Assembly: GCA_024345305.1 (NCBI GenBank) | Contig: BRON01000014.1 | Coordinates: 744,001 to 808,000, forward strand | Direction of reading: 5' to 3' | DNA length: 64,000 bases | Origin: Mrakia gelida | Lineage: Eukaryota > Basidiomycota > Tremellomycetes > Cystofilobasidiales > Mrakiaceae | Part shown: piece by piece, positions 1-9,739 of the stretch | How the letters are laid out: every line of letters begins with the position of its first letter | How positions within the stretch are numbered: position 1 is the first letter of the stretch | The notes under the pieces: generated by a model | Database searches by the model: none | Told to the model about the DNA's origin: nothing | The model's input: only the letters and a program-made list of their open reading frames with translations | Made by a program: the position numbers and the translations under genes

Positions 1-173
1 CAACCAAGCGTCGATCCATCAAATAGCCATCAACGGTCGAGTCGAGGCCTTAATCGAAGCTCGGTCAACCAGGTTCGTCGTTGATTTCGTCCTCGTTCTC
101 GTTCTCGTTCTCGACCTGATCTGACCTACTACTACTCCATCCTCGTCTCTCCTTCGAAGGCCATCTCATCCAA

Positions 174-2973
174 ATGAGCTACAATCCTCCCGCTGGCTGG
201 GCCTACGGCTATCTCGAGGAGTACGACGTGTGAGCTCGAATCTCTGCGGCAGTTGAGCGATTCTCTCTGCTCGCTTCCCGCCCTGACTATCGTCCCTCTT
301 TTTCTTCTTCTTTGCACAGTCACAGCTACCACATCAGATACCTCGCTATCGACTGCGATGATCAACACGACACCGACTTCTTCGAGCAATGCTGCCATCC
401 ACTCCTCGCCGTCGAGACGCTCGAGGGAAATCGACCTTCGCAATGCAACTCAGCCAACCTCTCCTCCCCACCCTCCTCAGCCTCGTCCTCAACCCTATCC
501 TCCACTCCACTTCCATCATCTTCCCATATTTCCTCGCCGTCCTCCAGCCGTCTCTCCACTACGATCGACTCTCCTCGACGTACTCCTCGCCATCCTCCAC
601 CTCTCCACCTCTCTCCCTTGTAACCTCAGCCTCCTTCATCTCTACCGACCTCTATACACACTCCATGCTTACTCGACCCACCTCCATCTCTACCTCTCTC
701 AACGCCAACGCCATGATGAAGCGGCGTCTTCTCACCATCCTCCTCCCCGTCATCATCGGCTCCCTCCTCGTCCTCGCTCTCGTTCTCTGCCTCTTCTGTC
801 GGCGGAGAAAGGATCGCGGGAAACTCGTACCGACGACCGACTACACCGACCCTCCTCCTCCTGGATCGAGGAACCTTCGCGAGAAGGCTTGGGATGCGTC
901 GACTTCGCAGTGAGTTCGTGTTCTCGACGTGACATCGAGCTCGACGCCGAACTGACCCCTTCCCTTTCCCGCTCTCGTCTGCACTCCACCCAGTTACCGA
1001 ACCGTCCGAGGAAGGAACCAACGCTACAGTTCTGACTCGTTTCACGACTCTCGACGTCCTCTCTCGTCGCTCAACCCGGACCACGGACGTCTCAAGGCTG
1101 GCTACTACGGCCCACTTCCAAACGGACCACCCGAATCCAGTCCTCTCGTCCCAGTCGAGGAACGTTCGCCAGCTCGAGACTCTCTCTCCTACGCGGACGC
1201 AGGACTTCAAGAGCAGGGCATCCTCGCCGTCGATCAAGGAGGTCTGGATCGAACGGAGAGGTCGAAGGAGTCGTCGTACTCGGTCATCCTTCGAAGGGAC
1301 TCGGCGTTGGAGGCTGGAATCTTCTACACTCCGGAAGATGTGGCGAGGGAGAAGAGAGAGGAGGAGGAGGAGGAATGCAGGAGGATGTTGGAGGAGGCAG
1401 ACGCGTCGAGGCGAGAGCTGGATGGTGGGCGGAGCCCGCTTGGAGACCCAGCTAGGAAGTTCTCGAGTGGGGAGGAAGGAGACATCTCGGACGCGAGCTT
1501 GGAGGCAGAGGTCAGAGAAGCTCGCTTGAGCCAGCGAGGAGCCAGCAGGATCACATCAACGCTCGTTCACGCGTCCGACCTTTCGCCCGTCGTTGGATCG
1601 CCGGAGTTGTCCACTTCAGCTGGATTCGCCTCTCGGACCTCTTCTCCTCCACTCCCACCAGCGCCTCCTCCAACTATCCCTCTGCCTCCTCTCCCGCGGT
1701 CTTCGAAACGTCCTCCTCCTCCTCCGAAACTCGGCTTGGGCTTCAGCTTCCCCTCGTCTTCCTACCTTCACCTCTCCAATCCCACCGTCCAACGACCCTC
1801 CTCGGCTCAAATGTCCTTCCAACGTCCCTCCTCGATGTCCAGTTCGGTCAGCGACGGCGCACTCTCCCTCCCTCATCGACCTCGCGACCTCCTCCTCGTC
1901 GACGAGATGGCCCGCTCGTCTTCAGGTCTTCTACGCCCCCAAAGCTTCGCCTCCTCCCTCTACCAAACGGCTCCCTCAACTCCGGACAAAATCGACGACA
2001 CTCTCTCAAAGCAACAGGGACAAAAACCTCGATCTGGACTCGCGTCGACGGCAACTCCTCTTCTCTCTCCTCCCCTCTCCCCTCCCCTCTCACCTCCCTT
2101 CTTCGCCAACTCCGAAGTCTTCCCCGTCATGGTCCCATTCGAATCCTTCAACCGTCCCTTCCTCGAACAACATCATCGACGAACCTCCTCCTTCCCTCTC
2201 ACACCTCCTCTCTCAACGAGGTTCCCCGATCAACTTGAGGATCAAAACAAAGCAACAGCCCAGACTCAACGCGTCCCTCAACCCTCCATCTCCTCGCTAC
2301 CATCCTCCGAAGAAGGTTCACCCTCCTCCTCCTCAGAATACTCGCAAATGGACTCAACTGCCCCGAACGAAGGAACCGTTGGAGTTCGAACTTCGACGAG
2401 CGAGCCGACTCGACTGGTCGAGGCGATGGTGGGGGTGATGAGTCGATCGAGGACGTTTGGGACGCTCAGGGGCGAGGAGGTTGCGGATTTGGAGGTGGAA
2501 TGGGTAAAGAGTGAGCCAGTGGGGTTGGGTATCGGCGCTGATGGTGTCGGAGGCAGTCGAGTCGAGGAGATGGTGAAGAGATGGGAGACGCGCGACCTTG
2601 GACACGTCAGTTCATTCCCTCTTTCCCGGTCCTTCCTTCGCATCTCACGAAAGTCTCGTCACTGATACTCCCTCCTCTTTCTGCGCGTTCTCTTGGTCCT
2701 CACCTCCCTCAGCAGCCCAAGCAACCGTCCCAAAGCAGTCTTCCACTCTCGTCGTCGACGCCGTCCTCCCCTCTCAAGCCTATCCTCTCTGCTTCCTTGC
2801 CGACCTCCGCGTCATCAACCTCTCTCTCGTACGTCTCGGTCCCTCCGTCTCTTTCGTTCGTCACTTCTCTACGACTCAACCTGACTCTCGTCGCGTCTCG
2901 CTTCTTCTCCCTCGCCATCTCAGCTCGACCAAAGTCCCGCTCAGCGACGCCCACATGCCCGTGCCCCTTCTGA
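174..2973 (+). CDS. Single-pass membrane protein with Cys-containing ectodomain and long Ser/Pro-rich tail
   Basis: Unrecognised by name. Six exons are proposed: 174-229, 320-579, 630-909, 994-2605, 2713-2828, 2924-2973; all junctions keep phase, and the 50-nt intron 580-629 is the least certain. The N-terminal part carries a small Cys cluster (FFEQCCHPLLAVETL, then a further Cys) resembling the juxtamembrane ectodomain seen in many basidiomycete single-pass proteins. A Ser/Thr-rich stalk follows, then one hydrophobic helix (LLTILLPVIIGSLLVLALVL) and a basic stop-transfer CRRRKDR. The rest, about 600 residues, is cytoplasmic, charged and Ser/Pro-rich with an acidic-basic stretch near the start (EKREEEEEECRRMLEEA). 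No signal peptide is visible at this ATG, so the true start may lie upstream of the window; a 5' intron seems to end at about 159. A sensor or anchor role is possible but not shown. Confidence 0.6.
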
Positions 2974-4089
2974 CTGGGTGAGGAGATCATTTGGGCTTCC
3001 GACTCCCTTCCGAGCCGAGGAGCAGGTTGACGGGGGAGAAGATAATGTGGGTGAGACGAGATCGTTGATCTATGTTTTGTTTTCTTCTACGTCTCGCTGC
3101 CGACACCGTCCTTCGATAAATCCATCTAGGACATCTTTACGTAGACCTGAATCCTTTCATTTGGCTACTCTCATACCTGACGCATAGCCACTACTTCCTC
3201 ACCAGCTCGATCCTCCTTAGTTGTGGTCACGACGCGTCGACCTTTCGTTTTGCTCCAGCTTCCATCCTTCATTCCTTATCTTTTTCCTTTCCGGTTCTTT
3301 TTCAAAGGATAACGGCCTCTTTTGAGTAGTTTGAATCTGCTAGTAGCTTGGGGGACCGGAGGAGGAAGACAAGGGAGATAAAAGGGAAGAGCAAGGTCGA
3401 ACTCGCCCACTTCGGTTGTCTCTGGATCGATGGCTCGAAGAAAACTTACTTCCGAGCTCGTTGGAGCTGAGAATCTCCAGGCCATCGTGAGAGAGGTCTG
3501 AGCGAACCAGAAAAGTTGAAGTTTTTGGTCGACGACTCTGAGAGGCCGTTGGCAAGGGAAGGATGAAGAGAAGGAAAAGCGAGCTCGCGGCTGAACAGGT
3601 CGGATCCTTTCAACCTACCACCCTCCCTTCGAGCAGGTTTTCACCAAGCTTCGCTCCCTCTCAAACCTTCGACAGGATGGTCGGCCTTCGCTCTATGGAT
3701 TTACATCGTGGATCAAGCTCAATCTCCCTCTTGCAGAGGCAATCGTCGCTGGCCAACTCTCCTCCTTCACCTCCTCTTCCCCGTCCTCTCTTCTCTCCCA
3801 TCTTCAATCCCATCTCTCTTCATCCAAGACATCTCAAGCCCCTCCCTCAAACTCAGTTCCCCGTCACTCTCTACTCCCTACTAGCTTCCTCACCATCCTC
3901 CAGCCTCACATCCTTCCTCATCTTCCTCCAAACGTCAGCTTCCTCTCCGAGTGACTCCTACCCCTCCTCCCCTCCCTCTCCTCTCGTCGTCGTCCTCCTC
4001 GCATACCATCTCCCTCGCTCTCCTCAACCCAGCGACAGCTAAGTCTTTCGATCCGAGAGCGAAGGAAGGGACAAGGTCACCTTAGGGAG
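2974..4089. other. Intergenic stretch, no confident gene
   Basis: About 1.1 kb after the stop of the membrane-protein gene. It contains several short open frames on both strands, including a Ser/Pro-rich one at 3563-4042 on the plus strand, but none shows conserved motifs or clean splice-compatible continuation. It probably holds a 3' UTR and the 5' region of the next locus. Confidence 0.4.
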
Positions 4090-5589
4090 GTGGAGGCCGC
4101 TGAACGAGCCAGCGAACAACAACTCCCCTTCATCGACTTCGGCTCGAGGGAGCGAATTCGAAACCGCCTTCGAGGCAGCAGATTGAAGCTGAATATGGGA
4201 CGATACAAGGCAGGACCAGCAGCAAAGTCAGTTCGTGTCAGGAAAGCGATCGCCGTTCGATTCAAGGGCCTGAAAGACATCGAACGAGCTCGACTCCTTC
4301 CCTCCTCCCTCGCATTTCCGTTTTCCAGAGATCTCACCTTCCCCCTCCTTTCTGCTGCACTCGCAGGCCCGACACCATCCACTCGACGATCGCTCTCGCC
4401 ACTCCATCGTCTGCTCCCTATGATCTTTGCAAGATCTCTTCGAGCTCGCGCCAGGTTCGAACCGAGTGAGTCGCGTCGAGGTTCTTCGTCTCGCAGCCTC
4501 GCTTGCTCGACTTAGCCCGCGCTTCTTTCCCTGGCTCGCTTCTCTCGTAGCTTGGGCTCATCACTCCCTCCATTCCGTTCGTTACAGGTCGACCGTTCAA
4601 GCTGTACCTCAACGACTCGGTCCTCGACGACCGATCCGTCGGTGTTGCCCTCCTTCACTCCTCTTCGAGCAGCGAGCTGCTCGTAGGATGGGATGGTATG
4701 GAACAGCTGAGTCCGCTCGTATCTGAGGTCCAAGAGGGAGTTCGTCATCGACAGCCTTCTCGATCCTCGCTCTGTTCGTTCGCCGTCGTAATCTCACTCG
4801 CGTCGTCCCTTCGCTTCTCACTCAGAGCTCAAGGGAATCTCCTCCTTGGAATCGATGTCGCCCCCGCCACCACCAGAAGCAACGATATACCTCCCTCCTC
4901 GACCTCGTTCTCTTCCTCGAGCAAGAACAGCAACAACCCAACCCAGCATCTCATCTCCCTTCTCGCCTAGTGTCTCCCTCCCTCGCAACTCCGCCGTTGG
5001 AAGAGCCTGGCTCGGAGGCGAGGAGAAGGCCTTTTTCCTCGGGCTCTTGGTGTTTACGGACAGAAGCTTAGTCCCTAGAGTGGTGAAGATCTTGAGCGGG
5101 GATCGACTAGAGTGGTGAAGATCTTGAGCGGGGATCGAAAGCGAGGTCGGACGGCTCTCGACAGCGAGGAGAGCCTTCGAGTCGGAGAGAAGTCGTTCGT
5201 CGTGAGTCACCCTTTTTCTCTCTTTCCTACAGACGGTCAGACTGAATTTGCTCTCTCCTCTTTTGCTTTTCTGTCCATCGCTCAGTTTCTTCATCGACCT
5301 TCTACCCTTCTTCGGCCATCCGACTCTGTCCGACTCCCCGCCAAACGCGTCGACGACTTCTTCCTCTTCGTCGGTCGACGGCCGCACCTTCTTCTCATTC
5401 TCAACGGTTCCTTCCCGAATTCCTCATCGTCGCATCACGACAAGGACGACTCTGAGCTCGTGGTCCCGGAAGAAGGATTCCTCCCAGGAGGGATCGAGAT
5501 GGGCCTTTCTTTCGGAGAGCCAGGCGAAGGGTTCGGTCGACGGGGGATCAGTGGAAGGAGGGTTCGTGCGACTGCTCGATTCATAGCTC
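4090..5589 (+). pseudogene. Poorly resolved gene interrupted by a 32-bp tandem duplication
   Basis: Coding-like segments on the plus strand: about 4090-4455 (basic); after an acceptor near 4587, a stretch reading RPFKLYLNDSVLDDRSVG; about 4830-5106 (LGGEEKAFFLGLLVF); and 5286-5589 after a clear intron (5202-5285). The first is faintly like the BRCT start of Rap1-type proteins and the LGGEEKAFF stretch faintly like a SANT/Myb helix; both are speculative. Frames before and after 5075-5138 differ because a 32-bp unit occurs twice in tandem, putting a TGA just inside the second copy. Removing one copy rejoins the frames. The frame then runs to a donor at 5590, with no recognised next exon. The start is unknown. 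It may be a recent pseudogene, an allele, or an assembly artefact. Confidence 0.3.
5075..5138. repeat. 32-bp perfect tandem duplication
   Basis: Two identical, directly abutting 32-bp units, 5075-5106 and 5107-5138, each beginning CTAGAGTGG and ending GGGGATCGA. The unit length is not a multiple of three, so it shifts the reading frame of the coding segment it lies in. Confidence 0.95.
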
Positions 5590-6048
5590 GTGAGTTTGCC
5601 TGATTTTGGAAGAGAGGGGAGGAGATCCACATGCTTTTTGCTACTGCCGCGAGAGTTCTCTTCTCGAGCGGCAAGGGCGAAGGAGAGTTGCGAAGGGAGG
5701 GGAAGAGCTGAGAGCTCGTCGCGGGAAACCTCGCGTCTGTGTCTCCTCGCCAGAGGCCTTTTCGACATGGATCGTAAACCAAGACTGACTTTCTTCCCTT
5801 CTTCGCTTCTCAACCCAGATACGAGGGTTGAAAGGCTCGGCGAGTGTGACATCGAGGAACGTTCTAAAGCCAGCGGAGGTTTGGTTTTCACTTTCAGTAG
5901 GAGTTTGCAACGCCTCTGCTTGCTCTTTAACACCTCGCTCATCCCTTTTATCGTCCTCCTGGGCCCGGTGCTCCCCTTTTGCCTACTGTTTGAAATATTT
6001 GGTCTGTTATCCTCCAACCATCACCTCTTTTCCAACTTCGAACTCGAG
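5590..6048. other. Intergenic/promoter stretch upstream of the HSF-type gene
   Basis: About 460 bp between the last coding-like segment of the preceding locus and the ATG of the HSF-type factor. It starts with a donor-like GTGAGT and holds open frames but no recognised exon. I saw no convincing heat-shock element array. Confidence 0.35.
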
Positions 6049-8038
6049 ATGCTCTCCACCGTGAGTTCCCCCTGTTCCCCCATCTCGCTTCCCTTCGTAG
6101 ATAACGATAGCACAGCGCCCTTCATGGTCCAACCGAGACCTCGCTGATCAATCCCTCACCCTTGGTTCAGCAGCCGTTCCCCTTCCTCGACCACGCCCCC
6201 TTCGAACCTTCTTCCCCTTCCTTCCAATCCGTCCCTGGCTACCTCGCTCCCACCTTTCGCTCTCTCGCTCTCCCCACACCCTCCGAGGATGTAGAATTTC
6301 GAAACGAGGTCCTCAGGAGGCAGAACCAACACGGACGAGGTCAAGGATCGTCGTCTTCGTCGAGCTCATGGTCGACCAACGACGGGACCGCTACTCCCTC
6401 GTCTCCCTTCCACTCGTTTGGCAATGAATACCTCGACGACCCCACCTCCTTCAACAAAGGCTCATCGACTCCCCAGTTTTATGCTCCTTGGGAAACGTCA
6501 CTTCCTTCGGTCAACGGCGAGTTCGCTCATCCCTCTGATCGATACCCTCCGACCTTCGCCTCCCCCTCCTCCTACGACCTTCCCTCAACCTCCTCCTACG
6601 ACGCTGTCCTCCAATCCCAGTGTTACGGCCTCCTCCAGCAGCCCGTCTCCCCTCTTCAGTACACGCACGACTGCGAGGGACCTTCGACGCAGCAGGGAGC
6701 TCAACAAGGGATCGTTCAACTCCCTTCGACGTTGTTCTCGACCAGCCTTCCTAAGTCGTACGACACCACCACCACTACTACCTGGAATTCGTCCGAAGGA
6801 AACGAGGATACCTCCAACCCTCGTCCTTCGACAGCGCCAGTAATGTAGGAGGAGGATCGAGCTCGCACGCGAACGACTTGGAGGTCGACTTCGGCGATCT
6901 CTTCAGCCCTCCCAACCCTTCGTCTCCTCGTCAAGTCGCGAAGCCTCTCAAGATCGTCCCTGGAGTCTACCGAGCCGACTCTCACGAGAGCGACGACGAC
7001 CTCTCGCCCATGGAAGGAGTCTCTGGCTTCCTCGGGGAGGAGACAGCTTTCATCAGCAAGGTGAGCATCCTCGCATCTCTCCTCTCCCATCTCCTCGATC
7101 TCGACTTCTCGCTGACCTTCTTCCTTCCCTCCGCTTCTCGTCTCGCCAGCTCTACCACATCGCCACTCATCCCGAGTACGCCCACTACCTTCGATGGTCC
7201 CAAGACGGTTCAGCGTTCTGCCTGTTGAACTCGAAATCCTTCGCAGAAAAAGGTTCAGCCAAGCGTCCCTTTGTCCATTCGTCCTTCGTTCTTCACGCGA
7301 AAACTGACTCCCTTCGCTTCGTCTTCGCCCTTTTCGAAACTGCTGCTGTCTTACAGTCCTCCCGAGATTATTCCGTCACTCGAAGGTCAACTCGTTCCTG
7401 AGGCAGCTGAGGTTGTACTCGTTCCAGCGCGTCTCGGTCGTGATCACTCTCGTTCGGCCTTCTCTCCCTCTCCCCAAGCCCCTCCTTCTCCATCTTCACT
7501 TCGTTCGCCATTACATCTCCCTTCCTCCCTTCCCTTGCTGACAATCACGTTCTCCCCTCACCTCCTTCGAAACTCCAACAGGACGCGACCGACGCCTACA
7601 CCTCCGCCTCTCCCAAACTTCGTCGACACTCGCTTCTCTCCTCCCAGGACGGCGACTTCTCCCTCGGACTCAGCGATTTGGCCTCTCGGTCGTCCTCCTC
7701 GCTGCCCAACGGCCGTGGAGACTCGCTTACTCGAAAGGTCACAGCTTGTGGTTCGTCGCGTCTCTCTTCAATCTCCCCTCACGCTCGCGCTCTCGTCCGT
7801 CCCTCCTTCGTTTCCTGACTCCCCACTCCTTCTTCGTCGCTCTCCTCTCACCGAAATAGGTTTCACTCACGTCAACTTCAACCGAGACAACCCCACCCTC
7901 CTCAAACTCCTTCACCCCAAGACTCAGATCCTTAAGAAGCCTCGGAACCGCTCCATGGCGTCGAAGAAGGCTGCTGCTGCTTCGAGGGAGGAGGAGGGGA
8001 GGAAGTCCGCCGCTAGAGGAAGGAAGACGTCTTCCTGA
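6049..8038 (+). CDS. HSF-type DNA-binding transcription factor
   Basis: Nuclear regulator with a heat-shock-factor-type winged-helix domain. Exons: 6049-6060 (MLST), 6171 to about 6840, a segment to 7060, then 7150-7252, 7357-7430, 7582-7750 and 7860-8038. The first half is Ser/Pro/Gln-rich. The domain starts GEETAFISK-LYHIATHPEY and continues LRWSQDGSAFCLLNS, FAEKVLPRLFRHSKVNSFLR, QLRLYSFQR; this matches the HSF order of helix 1, strands and recognition helix. After QR, where HSFs normally run into the wing and the F-H-x-x-F-x-R element, about 55 extra residues intervene before FTHVNFNRDNPTLLKLLHPK. The C-terminus is short and Lys/Arg/Ala-rich. No long coiled coil is visible after the domain, so this is more like an Sfl1/Skn7-type or divergent HSF than canonical Hsf1. 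The frame must change near 6760-6845; a 77-nt intron from GTACGA would fix it but lacks a good branch site. Confidence 0.75.
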
Positions 8039-8576
8039 TACGGAGGATAGCCAGGTCTCTCAAGCTGGTGTACTTCTAGGCTCGTGCTCTGGTGTTCGTT
8101 CGATGGACTCTTCGTTGTTTTGTTTCGCATTGTCTCTTCACGTTCGTCGCCCTTCCTCGCTTCATCTCTCTTTTTTCATTGTCTCTTTGGGGTCTATCTT
8201 CCTCTTCATCGTTTTCTCCTCCTTCGGATCTAGCTATACACCGACTCGATCTATATCTCCTACTTGCGCTGCTCTAACATACGTCTCGTCGTGCTCGGCT
8301 CGGACTTCCGACTCTTCCCTTCTCTTCTACTTCTCTTCCTCTCTCTCTCTCTCTCTCTCTCTTTTGTACTCGTAGCTACTCTCCCATACACGTTGTTCCG
8401 CTCGAACAGAATATACACGTTTCTCAAAACTGCTTGGTCTCCTCCTCTCTCGGTTTCTCGCAACGCGACCTGTTTCGTCTTGCTCGAGCTCTCGTTCTCT
8501 TCGCTTCATTTTTCCTTTACCCTTGCCTGTTCTCGTCCCAGAACTCAAGCTCTTCGATACCAAGGATATGCTAGAC
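8039..8576. other. Convergent 3' region with CT microsatellite
   Basis: The stretch lies between two converging genes, so it should hold both 3' UTRs. It contains a perfect CT dinucleotide run at about 8339-8362. No gene is seen. Confidence 0.6.
8339..8362. repeat. CT dinucleotide microsatellite
   Basis: About 12 perfect CT units in the convergent 3' region downstream of the HSF-type gene. Confidence 0.9.
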
Positions 8577-9660
8577 TACCTCTTTCCTATCTTCATGTAC
8601 TCCAACGCCGCGTAGACTTCCAACTCGATCTGCTTCCAAAGCTCAAACGCGATCTTGTCGTCGTCAGGAAGGAGTTGGGTCCCACCGGGGATCTGAAGAC
8701 GTAGGAAATGATTGCGCGAAGAGCAGGGAAAGAGGATGAGGCGGAGGAGGAGTCAGTCAACGCGAAGAGAACGGCGGATTGAATCGAACTCGCGACGCGT
8801 CGACCTCGAGGAAGTCACACCGCGAGACAACTCACCACAGACGATGGGGTCGACGGGAGACGAAGGGAAGGAGGAGGAAGGGAGAGGAAAGTGAGCGTCG
8901 AAGTCGAAGGAGGGCTTTGTTGAGACGCGCCGCTGGGAGGAGGAGGTGATGATGCTGATGAGTGGTAACCGAGGGTTGAGGAGGAGGAGATGAGGTCTCG
9001 AGAGCGAGCGTGGCGGGTTCCAATGGAGAATACTGAGGAGTTGGGGTGGAGTGTGGGTTTGAGGAAGGACGCGATGGATGCGAGGGTGTTGCCGCCGGTG
9101 CTGCTGCCTTCTCCTCCTCGACGGCTGCTACTACTTCCACTGATGGTCCGACTCAAGGACAACCCAATCTTCTTCCTTCTACCCTCTCCTCCAAATCGTC
9201 CTCCTGAGCTCTCGACCTTGGTCAGCGGTGTCGTCGGTTCGGCGACGTCGACGACGCGTTCTCGGTTGGCTCGACTCCACCTTCGGACAAGCTTCTCTTC
9301 CTTCCCTTCATCTTCGAGTCGACTGCTGACGTGTTTCGATTCCAGGGTCGAGACTCTCGAAGAGGTTCGGCGGGGTAGCAGAGGGGAAAATGGAGGAAGG
9401 CGTCGGCGTTGGAGGAGAAAAAGAGGGAGGTTGGGGAGTAGACTCCGACGGCGGAGATCCTTCCTTTGTTGAGCGAGGGTGGGAAGGGAGGGTGCAGTGG
9501 ATGATCCGCTGGAATCGAGAGAGTTTAGAACGTCGGGTTTGGGGGTGAAGGGGGAGAAGAAGGAGGAGGATGACGACCTGCCGAAGCTGACTTTCGTTTG
9601 GACGGTTGATGAGCTTGTCTCCCCTTCCCTATCTCTGATCCTCCAACCTCCACGGCTCAA
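8577..9660 (-). CDS. Ser-rich protein of unknown function, two or more exons
   Basis: Not recognised. The minus-strand exon 8836-9660 is open throughout and joins exon 8577-8692 across an intron with a GTGAGT donor and a CTGAC branch. The last exon encodes a compact acidic/helical tail (PDDDKIAFELWKQIELEVY, ending MKIGKR) that looks well conserved in character. The body is Ser/Pro/Arg-rich and low in complexity. There is no in-frame ATG in the large exon; the first codon given is TTG, so the real start probably lies in an upstream exon that would overlap the divergent promoter of the alpha/beta hydrolase. The 5' end is therefore provisional. Confidence 0.5.
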
Positions 9661-9739
9661 CTTACACTCAATCTCAGAGAGAGGGATCCGTCCTCTCTAT
9701 CCTTCCCTTCCACCTTCCTCTTCTCTTCTCTCTGGCGCG

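Noticed and set aside
253..1035. A 260-residue plus-strand open frame rich in Ser, Pro and His
   Set aside because: It overlaps the membrane-protein gene in another frame; the transmembrane helix and spliced phases support the other frame.
4818..6017. Long minus-strand open frames of about 190 residues
   Set aside because: They mirror Ser/Arg-rich plus-strand sequence, have no motifs and no matching splice signals.
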